In this document: positions 6,037-14,071 of the stretch, one piece after another | Layout: each line of letters begins with the position of its first letter | How positions within the stretch are numbered: the stretch's first letter is position 1 | NCBI GenBank assembly: GCA_004299545.1 | Contig: SCRB01000772.1 | Location: 1 to 14,198 of the forward strand | Reading direction: 5' to 3' | DNA: 14,198 bases | From: Rhizobiaceae bacterium | Lineage (GTDB): Bacteria; Pseudomonadota; Alphaproteobacteria; Rhizobiales; Rhizobiaceae | Made by a program: the position numbers and the translations under genes | The notes under the pieces: generated by a model | Told to the model about the DNA's origin: nothing | Database searches by the model: none | The model's input: only the letters and a program-made list of their open reading frames with translations

Positions 6037-7221
6037 CTACGTCCTACCGACACGGGGCAGAAAGGCAGGCGAAAGGACCGCGATGGCGGCGGCCACAACC
6101 AGCGCCATTCTGTAATTCCCATGCAGGTCATACAGCCATCCCGCCAATCCGGGGCCCAGCAGGCCCGCCGCCGCCCAGCCGGTGAAGGCCCGGCCATAGA
6201 TACGGGCGCCCGCAGACACGCCAAAGTTTCGCGAAATGGACGCGGGAAAAACAGAGATCACCCCACCATAGGCAAAGCCGACAGCGGCTAATCCTGCAAT
6301 GGTGACGACACTCTGTGGCAGGAACGCCATTGCGATCAGTGCCGTGGAGGTCAAGATCGCGAGGGATGCGAGTAGCACCCGGTCCTGCGCTTTATCGAGC
6401 ATGACCCCGCAAAGAATGCAGCCGAACATGTTTGAAGCCGCAACCACGGCAGGCGACGCAACGATCAATCGTTCACTGGCGTCTGCAGCCCACGCGATGC
6501 CGGTGGCTTGTCCCATCACCATCAGCCCTGCCATCACCGCGCAACCATAGGCCAACCAGAACGAGACGATGACTTTTCGGTCGACATCGCCGCTCGAAGC
6601 GGAGCGGCCAGCGGAACGCGCGTAGAACATTCGCGAGCGGGCGAGCAGAATGGAACCGCCGGCGGCGAAGACGATTATGGCGAACGACAGCACGAGCAAT
6701 GCCGCCGTCCACCCGCCTTCATCCAGCGCTGCGGCGAGCGGGACCGGAAAGACGACGGCGCCGAGGGCATATGCGGCGTTGATGGCTCCCATCGCCAAGC
6801 CTTTACGGCGCGGCATCGCCTGGGCCGACAACTGCAGCGCATAGCCGTAGCCCAATCCGTTGGCGCCACCGAAAAAAAGGCCATAACCGATCCAGACCAC
6901 GGTCACCGATCCCCCAAAGCCCGCGAGAAGGCAACCGGCCGCGGCGAGGAGACTTGTCGCGGCGGCATATGTTGCGGGAGCAAGTTTCGAATAGAGGCGG
7001 TGGCCCGTCAAAACGCCAAGGGCGAGGCTCGCAAGCGCGATTGAGTAGGTGAGGCTGGCGACCATCCGGCTTGTGCCAAAATCTCTTTCCATCGCCGGAA
7101 GAAAAACTGAGAAGGCATGGACGGAGCCCAAACCGAAAGAAAACAGCATCAATCCGGCCAAGGCAGACAGATTATGGCTGGAGAACGCAATGCGACGCGG
7201 GTTTTCCGTCCCGTTGAACAT
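6037..7221 (-). CDS. MFS transporter, oxalate/formate antiporter (OFA)-like
   Basis: This 394-residue protein has about 12 hydrophobic segments split by a hydrophilic central loop (around residues 197-220). The N-terminal half has LFSFGLGSVHAFSVFLPAM (26-44) and the motif GANGLGYGYALQ (119-130) followed by PRRKGLAMG, typical of OFA-like monocarboxylate carriers. A likely substrate is a small organic or aromatic carboxylate, inferred from family and neighbours. The ATG overlaps the stop of the upstream crotonase gene as TAATG, showing translational coupling. It is the last gene of a three-gene operon with the CoA ligase. The frame is open far upstream inside the crotonase gene, but those residues are not MFS-like and are a shadow. 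Confidence 0.9.
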   Translation of the reverse strand: MFNGTENPRRIAFSSHNLSALAGLMLFSFGLGSVHAFSVFLPAMERDFGTSRMVASLTYSIALASLALGVLTGHRLYSKLAPATYAAATSLLAAAGCLLAGFGGSVTVVWIGYGLFFGGANGLGYGYALQLSAQAMPRRKGLAMGAINAAYALGAVVFPVPLAAALDEGGWTAALLVLSFAIIVFAAGGSILLARSRMFYARSAGRSASSGDVDRKVIVSFWLAYGCAVMAGLMVMGQATGIAWAADASERLIVASPAVVAASNMFGCILCGVMLDKAQDRVLLASLAILTSTALIAMAFLPQSVVTIAGLAAVGFAYGGVISVFPASISRNFGVSAGARIYGRAFTGWAAAGLLGPGLAGWLYDLHGNYRMALVVAAAIAVLSPAFLPRVGRT

Positions 7222-7976
7222 TATTTCTGCCGCGATTTGATGAATGCGGTCAGAGCCGTGCGGGTCTCTTCGGAGCGAAAGCAATCGGAATCGTAGGCTT
7301 CCTCCAATCGTAGGACCGACATGAAATCCGCATCGGCGGCCATGTGGAAGGACCGTTTGATATTGCGCAGTCCGGTCATGGGGAAGCTGGCGATACGCTG
7401 GGAAAGCTTCTCCGTTTCCGCCACGAGCGCGTCGTCCTCGACGACCCGGCTGACCAGCCCCACGCGCAGGCTTTCGTCGGCATCCAGCATGTCGGTGGTC
7501 AGTGCCATGTCCATCGCCACGCTGAGCCCCACCATTCGTGTCAGCAGCCATGTCAGTCCGCCGGTTGGGCTGAATCCCAGATTGGCGTCGGGCAGACCGA
7601 GCCTGGCCGACTTGCCGACGATGCGCATGTCGCACATCAGCGCGATTTCCAGCCCACCCCCAAGGGCGAAGCCGTTGATCGCGCCGATGATCGGCTTGTC
7701 GAGCGCTCGTGTCTCCGCCGCCAGCGCCTGATAGAGCGCGGCCGCCTTGCGAAAATCGTCGTCCGTCATTTTGGCCATCGCCTTGATGTCGGCGCCGACG
7801 CTGAAGGCGCGGCCGGTCCCGGTCAGAACCACGACCCGTACATCGGGGGATTCGGCGGCTTCCCGGAACATCCGCAGAAGTTCCTCAAGGCCGGGGATGT
7901 CGAAAGCGTTCAGCGCCTCCGGCCGATCCATGATCACCCACAAGACGCCGTTGCGGATTTCCTTGCGAATGGTCAC
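7221..7976 (-). CDS. Enoyl-CoA hydratase/isomerase family protein with Asp at the second catalytic position
   Basis: This 251-residue crotonase-fold protein has the oxyanion loop AFSVGADIKAM (57-67) and GGGLEIALMCD with catalytic-type E110. LGLPDANLGFSPTGG (126-140) places Asp (D130) where hydratases have Glu in a PEI-type motif. One glutamate and one aspartate suggest an isomerase, a lyase or a modified hydratase instead of a standard beta-oxidation enzyme. The start is GTG at 7976, supported by GGGAGGG 6 nt upstream and 18 bases after the ligase stop. It lies between a CoA ligase and a carboxylate transporter, so its substrate is probably the CoA thioester made by the ligase. Confidence 0.92.
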   Translation of the reverse strand: MTIRKEIRNGVLWVIMDRPEALNAFDIPGLEELLRMFREAAESPDVRVVVLTGTGRAFSVGADIKAMAKMTDDDFRKAAALYQALAAETRALDKPIIGAINGFALGGGLEIALMCDMRIVGKSARLGLPDANLGFSPTGGLTWLLTRMVGLSVAMDMALTTDMLDADESLRVGLVSRVVEDDALVAETEKLSQRIASFPMTGLRNIKRSFHMAADADFMSVLRLEEAYDSDCFRSEETRTALTAFIKSRQK

Positions 7977-7982
7977 GAGCGG

Positions 7983-7989
7983 CCCTCCC
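7983..7989 (-). promoter_or_regulatory. Ribosome binding site supporting the GTG start of the crotonase gene
   Basis: On the minus strand GGGAGGG lies 6 nt before the GTG at 7976 in the 18-base gap after the CoA ligase stop, a strong site that supports the non-ATG start. Confidence 0.6.
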
Positions 7990-7994
7990 TGCTT

Positions 7995-9320
7995 TCAGAG
8001 CTTGTAGTTGCGCAGGACACGACGCGTCTTGTGTTCCGAAGCGATCGTTCCTTGGGGAACCAGTTCCACCAGAGCGGCAAAAGCGGCTTTCGTCCGGATG
8101 ACGGCCTCGGTTTCCCTGATCAGCGCCGCGTGTTGGGATGATGGTACGCCGGGGGAAACCTCAACCAGCAGGCGCGGCGCATAATCGAAGGGTGGCGGGG
8201 TATCCAATGCCACCTGAAACTCGCCGGTGAGGCGAGGGTGCAATTCGTGCAGCACTTCCTGGATCGACGTTGGAAAGATGTTGACCCCCTTGACGACGAA
8301 CATGTCGTCGCTGCGGCCGCGCGTGTGAAAGCGGAAACCGGTGCGCCCACAAGCGCAGCGGCTTGTTTCCACCGCGACGAAATCGTGGCTGCGCAGGCGT
8401 AGGAGCGGCGAGGCCTGGCGGCGGATGGACGTGAAAACCAACTCGCCGGTTTCGCCGTCTTTCATCTTCTTGACAGCGCCGCTGTCCGGATCGATCAACT
8501 CGGCGATCACATAGCCCTGACCGCAGAAGTGCATGCCGTTGCGGTGCTCGCATTCGGCGCTCTGGCAACCAAGTTCGGCGACGCCATAAAGGTCGCCGGC
8601 TGCCATTCCCCAAGTTTTTTCGATCTTCTGGCGGTAGCCGGGCACTTGAAGCCCGGCTTCACCCGAAAAGACGCCTTTTCTTACGTTCAAGGTCCGCGGT
8701 TCCATCCCCGCTTCCGACGCGATGCCGGCCAGCCGCACGGCATATGAAGGTGTCGAGTAGAGGCATTTGTCGCCTGGAAGATCGGCGAGCAGGTCGAGCA
8801 GGGCACGCGAGTTTCCGACGCCGTAGGCAAGCACCGCGGCACCGAGATGTTCGAACGCCATGTGATCCATCACGCCGCCGGCATATATCGAATAGTTGAA
8901 GCAGTTTACGACCAGGTCGCCGGGCCGGCAGCCGAGGATCCACAACGCGCGCGCGCCCATTTCACTATACGCGTGCACATCTTCGCGGGTCCAGGCAATG
9001 CGCATGGGTTTGCCGCTGGTGCCGCCGGTGCCGACCAGCCGCACGATTTTATCCATCGGTGCGCACTGATGCGGGCCGATCAACAAACCCTCGCGCTGCG
9101 CCTGAGCCAAGTCCTTCTTTTCGGTGAAGGGCACCATTTCCAGCGCCTCATGACACGTAATCTCGTGGGGTCTGATTCCGGCGTTGTCCAGCACGCAGCG
9201 ATAATAATTGGAATACGCGTAGAGATATTCGACCTGCGCCGCGAGAATTGGCGCTTCGTAGCGGCGCAACTCCCCTGCCGTCATCGTTTCCAGTTCCTCG
9301 CACCAGAATGTCGGAGCCAC
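7995..9320 (-). CDS. Phenylacetate-CoA ligase (PaaK)-like AMP-forming acyl/aryl-CoA ligase
   Basis: This 441-residue protein is of normal PaaK length. It has the N-terminal FWCEELETMTAGELRR block, the ATP-binding loop GTGGTSGKP (97-105), LYGVAELG (244-251) and GRSDDMFVVKGVNIFP (335-350). The hinge and C-terminal domain follow, with a KTRR lysine region near the end. Cysteines C252, C257, C322 and C324 fit the structural zinc-type cysteines of PaaK relatives. The reaction is activation of a carboxylate to its CoA thioester through an adenylate; phenylacetate itself is not implied because no paaABCDE genes are nearby. The start is GTG at 9320, with GAGG 7 nt upstream; the ATG at 9284 would cut off the conserved N-terminus. 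It is the first gene of the ligase-crotonase-transporter operon. Confidence 0.93.
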   Translation of the reverse strand: MAPTFWCEELETMTAGELRRYEAPILAAQVEYLYAYSNYYRCVLDNAGIRPHEITCHEALEMVPFTEKKDLAQAQREGLLIGPHQCAPMDKIVRLVGTGGTSGKPMRIAWTREDVHAYSEMGARALWILGCRPGDLVVNCFNYSIYAGGVMDHMAFEHLGAAVLAYGVGNSRALLDLLADLPGDKCLYSTPSYAVRLAGIASEAGMEPRTLNVRKGVFSGEAGLQVPGYRQKIEKTWGMAAGDLYGVAELGCQSAECEHRNGMHFCGQGYVIAELIDPDSGAVKKMKDGETGELVFTSIRRQASPLLRLRSHDFVAVETSRCACGRTGFRFHTRGRSDDMFVVKGVNIFPTSIQEVLHELHPRLTGEFQVALDTPPPFDYAPRLLVEVSPGVPSSQHAALIRETEAVIRTKAAFAALVELVPQGTIASEHKTRRVLRNYKL

Positions 9321-9327
9321 GACAGCG

Positions 9328-9331
9328 CCTC
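9328..9331 (-). promoter_or_regulatory. Ribosome binding site for the GTG-started CoA ligase
   Basis: GAGG on the minus strand lies 7 nt before the GTG at 9320. It favours this start over the internal ATG at 9284. Confidence 0.45.
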
Positions 9332-9380
9332 GTCAGATGTTTCACAGGCAATCATTCTGCTCGGAAAAGGCGACTTGTGC

Positions 9381-9394
9381 AGATTGAAAAATCT
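9381..9394. promoter_or_regulatory. Candidate LysR operator in the divergent ligase/regulator intergenic region
   Basis: The inverted repeat AGATT-GAAA-AATCT lies in the 97-base region between the divergent ligase operon and the LysR gene, 23 bases before the regulator ATG. AT-rich interrupted dyads of this kind (T-N11-A class) are typical LysR-type binding sites that serve both autoregulation and activation of the divergent operon. This is inference from position and symmetry. Confidence 0.45.
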
Positions 9395-9417
9395 TACGAT
9401 TCGCATACGCTGAAGTT

Positions 9418-10311
9418 ATGGAAAGCCTGTCTCGCTCCCTGCCGCCGCTGCGCGCCCTTCTGGCTTTCGAAGCCGCTGCGCGCCTTGGCAGTTTCACCCG
9501 TGCCGCAGATGAATTGAACGTCAGCCAGCCTGCCATCAGCCGCCAGGTTCGCGCCTTGGAAGAGGCCCTCGGCGTGCCCCTGTTTCTCCGGGATCACCGA
9601 CGTGTCACGCTGACGCTTGCCGGGCAAAGCTATCGCGAGGCGATCGTTCACGGATTAAATAGCATCCTGCTCGCGGGCCGCAGAATAGCCGAAAGCGGAG
9701 CGTCGGAGCGCGTGACGATCCATGCCAATTATGGTCTTGCTTCCTACTGGCTGATACCGCGCCTTGCGGAACTGCAGGCGGCGCACCCCGAAGTCGAGAT
9801 CGCTGTCGCGACCATGGAAGAAGACCGCGCTTTTTCCGAAGCAGAAGCGGAAGTCGCCATACGTTTCGGAAAAGGCCGCTGGCGTGACGGCGCGACGCGG
9901 CTCCTTTTTCCAGAAGCAGTCTTCCCGGTTTGCAGTCCGCGCTATCTCGAGACGTCACCGCCGTTGAAGTCCGTCGCAGACCTGGAACGGCACAAATTGT
10001 TGCATGTTCGGACAACCTTGGAGCGGCCGTGGCTGGACTGGCGGTCCCTTTTGAAAGCGCTCAAGGCAAATTCTCCCGCCAGTTCCGGTTCTTCCTACAA
10101 CAATTACACCCTGGCCGTTCAGGCGGCGCTGGCCGGACAGGGCCTCGCAATCGGCTGGAAGCACATCATCGATGACTTTCTCGACAAGGGTTGGCTCGTC
10201 AAGCCTCTGGACGTCGAGGTGACGACTGCATCCGGCTATTATTCGGTCGCAAACAGAATGGCGCAAAACTCCAACCATGCAAGAATGGCGCTCGACTGGC
10301 TTCACCGGTAG
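9418..10311 (+). CDS. LysR-type transcriptional regulator, GcvA-like
   Basis: This 297-residue protein is the standard LTTR length. The N-terminal winged HTH covers about residues 10-66, with LLAFEAAARLGSFTRAADEL and NVSQPAISRQVRALEEALG followed by VPLFLRDHRRVTLTLAG. The C-terminal effector domain has the GcvA-like features SYWLIPRLAELQAAHPEVEI and AEVAIRFGKGRW. Residues NNYTLAVQAALAGQGLAIGW form the usual late LTTR motif. It is divergent from the PaaK-like ligase operon and is probably its regulator, with a CoA-activated acid or its precursor as effector. It may also act on the plus-strand genes downstream. The ATG at 9418 is well placed before the HTH; the ribosome site is weak, common for LTTRs. 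Confidence 0.93.
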   Translation: MESLSRSLPPLRALLAFEAAARLGSFTRAADELNVSQPAISRQVRALEEALGVPLFLRDHRRVTLTLAGQSYREAIVHGLNSILLAGRRIAESGASERVTIHANYGLASYWLIPRLAELQAAHPEVEIAVATMEEDRAFSEAEAEVAIRFGKGRWRDGATRLLFPEAVFPVCSPRYLETSPPLKSVADLERHKLLHVRTTLERPWLDWRSLLKALKANSPASSGSSYNNYTLAVQAALAGQGLAIGWKHIIDDFLDKGWLVKPLDVEVTTASGYYSVANRMAQNSNHARMALDWLHR

Positions 10312-10315
10312 ATGC

Positions 10316-10329
10316 GCCGGTCGACCGGC
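10316..10329. repeat. 14-bp perfect palindrome after the LysR gene
   Basis: GCCGGTCGACCGGC is a perfect 14-bp palindrome 5 bases past the LysR stop, with no loop and no T-run after it. It may contribute to transcript ending or be a protein site. The remaining bases up to 10438 show nothing else. Confidence 0.4.
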
Positions 10330-10438
10330 AATCCCGAGCGAACCCCTTTTATGCGCGGCAAAACGTGGATGCCCTGGATTGACGGAACAGCCCTCAAGGC
10401 GGGCAGACAATTTTGAGAGTAATTGCCGAGGGTGGGGG

Positions 10439-11365
10439 ATGAAGGTCGGATTTATCGGATTGGGCACGATGGGGCGCAACGCGGCGCTCAATATTGTCCG
10501 CGAGGGATTCGCCACCGTCGTTTACGACATCCGGCCTGACGCTCTTAAGCCGTTGATCGAGACAGGCGCCGTCACGGCGGCTAATCCGGCCGAGGTGCTG
10601 GACCAGGTCGATGCCGTCGTCACGATGGTGTTCGGCCCGAAGGAGATCGAGGCGGTCGTCCGCGGAGAGAACGGATTCCTTTCGACGAATTGCCGGGGCA
10701 AGTACTGGATCGATCTCACGACCAGTAGCCCGGGATTGATGCGCGTGCTCGGGGAGGAGTTCCGGGCCAGAGGAGGTAAGCCGATCGATGCCCCGGTGAC
10801 CGGATCGGTCGACGCCGCGATCCGCGGCGACATGCCGATGTTTGTCGGCGGCGATGACGCCGACATCGAACACGTCCGACCGGTCATCGAGGCCATGGGC
10901 GAAATCCGCAAGGTAGGGAGATATGGCAATGGCTATGTCGCCAAGCTGGTCAACAACCAGCTGTGGAAAATTCATGCAGCGGCGATCGGCGAGGCGATGG
11001 TCACAGCCAAGCTGGCCGGTCTCGATCCGGAGGTGTGGTGGACTGTGATGAAAGGCGGCGCCGCCGACAGTTTCGTCCTTCGCCACGATGTGCCTTCCAT
11101 CTTTGCAGGCCACTACGATCCCTCCTTTCCGCTTGCGCTCTGCCTGAAGGATCTGGGGCTGATCGAGGAACTGATGAACGAGACAGGAACCCGCAACGAA
11201 CTGACAAGAGCGACCCATGAACGTTTCAAGGAGGCGGCATTACGATACGGCAAGGAAGCCGGCGAAATGAGCGTGTGCCGGGTTATTGAAGACGATGCCA
11301 GGACCGATCTTCGCATCGCGGGCGACTGGATCGCACCTTGGGAAGTTGCGGCGCCCACAGCCTAA
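10439..11365 (+). CDS. Beta-hydroxyacid dehydrogenase (3-hydroxyisobutyrate dehydrogenase family)
   Basis: This 308-residue protein has GFIGLGTMG (4-12) for dinucleotide binding with D30 ending the second strand. The substrate motif is DAPVTGS (117-123), where the final residue is Ser in place of the usual Gly. Catalytic K169 and N172-N173 lie in GYVAKLVNNQ, and KDLGLIEEL is at 237-245. It is a paralogue of the gene at 5110 but clearly diverged, so the two probably use different substrates. I chose the ATG at 10439 because GAGGG lies 6 nt upstream and the Rossmann strand starts at once. Only 28 bases separate it from the enolase-superfamily gene, so both are likely one operon, with the dehydrogenase possibly oxidising the hydroxy acid linked to that enzyme. 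Confidence 0.92.
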   Translation: MKVGFIGLGTMGRNAALNIVREGFATVVYDIRPDALKPLIETGAVTAANPAEVLDQVDAVVTMVFGPKEIEAVVRGENGFLSTNCRGKYWIDLTTSSPGLMRVLGEEFRARGGKPIDAPVTGSVDAAIRGDMPMFVGGDDADIEHVRPVIEAMGEIRKVGRYGNGYVAKLVNNQLWKIHAAAIGEAMVTAKLAGLDPEVWWTVMKGGAADSFVLRHDVPSIFAGHYDPSFPLALCLKDLGLIEELMNETGTRNELTRATHERFKEAALRYGKEAGEMSVCRVIEDDARTDLRIAGDWIAPWEVAAPTA

Positions 11366-11393
11366 ATCGCCATTCGGAACTTCGGAGGATGGA

Positions 11394-12560
11394 ATGAAAA
11401 TCACTGGCCTGAAGGCAACGCCCATCAACATTCCGCTTGAGCGGCCGCTCTGGTGGTCGGCGGGTCAGTATCCCGGGACTTCCAAGATCATCATAGAGTT
11501 GGAAACGGATACGGGTCTTGTCGGGCTAGGCGAGGCGCCTTCGACGGATGTGCTGCACCATATCGTCGCGATGGGCGAGCGCCTGCAAGGCCACGATCCG
11601 CTTGATATTGCCGGATGCGAGGCGGTCTGCCTGCCGCCCTGGCAGGTTGTTCAGAACACGGATGATTCCTCGGTCGTCAAGGCATTCGGCTCCATCGAGA
11701 TCGCCATGTGGGACCTGCGCGGCAAGGTCGCCGAAGAGCCGCTTTACCGGCTCCTGGGCGGTGCGGTTCGCAAGAACATTCCCTTCACCGAGTATTTCGG
11801 CTTCCGACCCGAGTCCGAAACCTGCTCCAGCGAAGTCGCGGACTATTGCATGGCCATGCGCGAAGCCCATGGTTCGACCATGTTCGAGGGCAAGCTCATC
11901 CTCGGCGATCCGGTTCTGGAGATCGAGACGGTGAAAGCCATTCGAGAAGCGCTGGGACCCCGAGCCATGATCCGGCTCGATTCCAACATGCAATGGTCCG
12001 TCGCGACCGCCATCCACGTTCTGCGTGAGATCGAGCCCTACAACGTCCGAAACTATGAAGATCCGGTCGCCACCTTCGAGGAGATGGCGGTGCTGAGGCG
12101 TCATTCCTCGATCCCGTTTTCCACGCATATTCCCGATATACGAAAGGCTGTCCGGCTAGGCGTTCCGGATACCATCGTCACAAACTTCGCCGTGCTCGGC
12201 GGCATAACACGTGCGACAAGGTTCATCGGCGCCTGCGAGGCGATGAATGTCGGCTTCTGGTGCTATTCGGGCGATGCTGGCGTCGCGACGGCTGCCTACC
12301 TGCACGTAAAGGCAGCAACGCCCTGGATCACTGAACCGTCGCAATCCTTATTCAGATGGCAAATCGGCGACGTCATCGAAGGCGGGCCATTCAGGCAAAC
12401 CGACGATGTGGTTACCGTGCCCGAAGGGCCGGGTCTGGGCGTAACACTCGATCAGGACGCGCTGAAGGTCTGGCATCGCCATTTCGTTGACAATGGCCCA
12501 CTGGACCACTTCTACGACCCGGCTCATCCGCATCGCTACAGGCGACTTCCTCTCAATTGA
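11394..12560 (+). CDS. Mandelate racemase/muconate lactonizing enzyme-family (enolase superfamily) protein with altered active site
   Basis: This 388-residue protein has the MR/MLE capping domain (about 1-125, with GLVGLGEAPS and FGSIEIAMWDLRGKVAEEPLYRLLGG in two parts) and the barrel domain. Metal ligands D196 (IRLDSNMQW) and E222 (NYEDPV) are clear. The third ligand region reads PFSTHIPD, with H245 where Glu or Asn is usual. The KxK base motif is incomplete: FEGKLILGD (164-172) keeps one Lys (K167), and the partner position is E165 or I169 depending on alignment. No His-Asp dyad was found; the late strand reads WCYSGDAGV. Chemistry is therefore unusual; dehydration or racemisation of an acid sugar or hydroxy acid is only the family default. 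GGAGG lies 5 nt before the ATG at 11394. Confidence 0.88.
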   Translation: MKITGLKATPINIPLERPLWWSAGQYPGTSKIIIELETDTGLVGLGEAPSTDVLHHIVAMGERLQGHDPLDIAGCEAVCLPPWQVVQNTDDSSVVKAFGSIEIAMWDLRGKVAEEPLYRLLGGAVRKNIPFTEYFGFRPESETCSSEVADYCMAMREAHGSTMFEGKLILGDPVLEIETVKAIREALGPRAMIRLDSNMQWSVATAIHVLREIEPYNVRNYEDPVATFEEMAVLRRHSSIPFSTHIPDIRKAVRLGVPDTIVTNFAVLGGITRATRFIGACEAMNVGFWCYSGDAGVATAAYLHVKAATPWITEPSQSLFRWQIGDVIEGGPFRQTDDVVTVPEGPGLGVTLDQDALKVWHRHFVDNGPLDHFYDPAHPHRYRRLPLN

Positions 12561-12577
12561 CCTGTTTTACAGGCTTT
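12561..12577 (+). terminator. Weak intrinsic-terminator-like hairpin after the enolase-superfamily gene
   Basis: CCTGT-TTT-ACAGG begins right after the TGA stop and is followed by CTTTTG. The stem is only 5 bp, so termination would be partial at best. The 184-base gap that follows, before the MFS gene, shows no other clear signal. Confidence 0.3.
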
Positions 12578-12744
12578 TGAGGAGCTCGGCGTCGCTGCGA
12601 AATCCGGCACAGCCTGCAAAAATATTCGCGGCCTGCGACTACGCTGACGCCGCGAAAGCGTCGGTTGTGGACGCTCCTTGAAAAGTCGATGCCGCGATCT
12701 CGGTGATAATTTCAGCTTTGGGTCATCCAGGGATTGGCGTCATC

Positions 12745-14016
12745 ATGATGGGCAGCTTGCGATCGGTCGGCGTGTTGCTGCTCAGTACATTCATCATGAT
12801 GCTGGCGGTTGGATTGCAGGGCATGCTCATCCCGTTGCGAGCCGCCGCGGAAGGCTGGGATCGCACCGAAATCGCTTGGATTGGAACGTCTTATGCGCTT
12901 GCCTTCACCGCAGGCTGCATCGTCACACCGATCCTGGTGAAGCGGGTCGGCCATATCCGTGTGTTTGCCGCACTTCAGGCGCTGCTCGGCATTTCCTTGC
13001 TGCTCCATGCCCTGGTCCTTGAGCCGTTTGCATGGTGCGGATTTCGGGTAATAGGCGGCTTTGCTCTTTCCGGCGCTTACATGATCATAGAAAGCTGGCT
13101 CAACGAGCGTGTGGATAACGCCAATCGTGGTGCGATTTTCGCCGGCTACATGATCGCTTCCATGTCGGGCGTCGGAGCGGGACAATTCATCCTGCCTTTG
13201 GGCCAGGTGGGAACCTCGGCATTGTTCATGATTGGCGCTTTGCTCTATAGCATCGCAATGCTGCCGATTGCCTTCACGACGGCGCAGTCGCCGCAACCGC
13301 TTACCCGCGTGTCCCTCGATCTCAAGGCGCTTTATTTCAAATCGCCGGCGGCGCTCGTCGGTTCATTCCTCGCCGGCGTCATCTTTGGCAACTGGAACTA
13401 TTTCGGGCCGCTTTACGGACGGTCGGTCGGGCTTTCCGCGACAGGCATCGCCACCATGATGACGGCCGCGATGGTGGGCGGCATGCTGTTCCAGGTTCCG
13501 TTCGGCAGGCTGTCCGACCGCATCGATCGTCGCGTCGTCATGGCGTTTGCCGGACTGATTGGAGTGGTGATTTCCCTGATCATGATCGTCACTTCGCCTG
13601 TTCGGCCTGTGGCAATTATCGGCGGCGTGTTTGCACTGGGTTCAGTTCTTTTCACGATCTACGCGCTCAATGTCGCACATGCCAACGACAAGGCCGATGC
13701 AGGCGAATTCCTGCAAGTGTCGGGCGGCCTGCTGATCGTTTACGGCATTGGCACCATGATCGGCCCGCAACTCGGCGGGCGGCTCATGGATGCAACGGGC
13801 CCATCAGGCTTTTTCATTGCAATGGCCATCATTTATGGGCTTTACGGATTGCATGCCTTATGGCGCTCCTGGCAGGCGCCGGCGGTCGATCCCGATCAGC
13901 GCAGCGATTTCCAGGTTCTGCCTGCAACCCCGGTTCATATTCCCGGGACCGTGGCCCTGGACGGGCGGGCAAATGAAGAGTCGAAGGGTGAGGGCGTCAA
14001 GCAGCTTGACACATGA
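12745..14016 (+). CDS. MFS transporter, YcaD-like
   Basis: This protein (423 residues from the chosen start) has about 12 membrane segments and a hydrophilic tail of about 45 residues. The block IIESWLNERVDNANRGAIFA (about 114-133) followed by GYM and GAGQF is characteristic of the YcaD-like MFS group; FGRLSDRIDRR is the second-half motif A. The substrate is unknown. The start is uncertain: tandem ATGs at 12745 and 12748 directly precede the first membrane segment but lack a close ribosome site (CAGGGA is about 12 nt upstream of the first), while a GTG at 12703 would add 14 residues. Position after the hydroxyacid dehydrogenase and enolase-superfamily genes suggests transport of their substrate, but the 184-base gap leaves this open. 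Confidence 0.88.
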   Translation: MMGSLRSVGVLLLSTFIMMLAVGLQGMLIPLRAAAEGWDRTEIAWIGTSYALAFTAGCIVTPILVKRVGHIRVFAALQALLGISLLLHALVLEPFAWCGFRVIGGFALSGAYMIIESWLNERVDNANRGAIFAGYMIASMSGVGAGQFILPLGQVGTSALFMIGALLYSIAMLPIAFTTAQSPQPLTRVSLDLKALYFKSPAALVGSFLAGVIFGNWNYFGPLYGRSVGLSATGIATMMTAAMVGGMLFQVPFGRLSDRIDRRVVMAFAGLIGVVISLIMIVTSPVRPVAIIGGVFALGSVLFTIYALNVAHANDKADAGEFLQVSGGLLIVYGIGTMIGPQLGGRLMDATGPSGFFIAMAIIYGLYGLHALWRSWQAPAVDPDQRSDFQVLPATPVHIPGTVALDGRANEESKGEGVKQLDT

Positions 14017-14071
14017 CCGGGCCGTCAATGGTGCGGGTGAAGGCGAGCGCTGTGACAGCTCCGAGACGCAG

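Noticed and set aside
7222..7635. A long N-terminal extension of the OFA-like MFS gene
   Set aside because: The extension lies out of frame inside the crotonase gene and is not hydrophobic. The TAATG junction gives the proper start.
13996..14010. GTCAAG-CAG-CTTGAC hairpin at the end of the second MFS gene
   Set aside because: It lies within the last codons, has only a 6-bp stem and a 3-nt loop, and is not followed by a T-run, so it is not a supported terminator.
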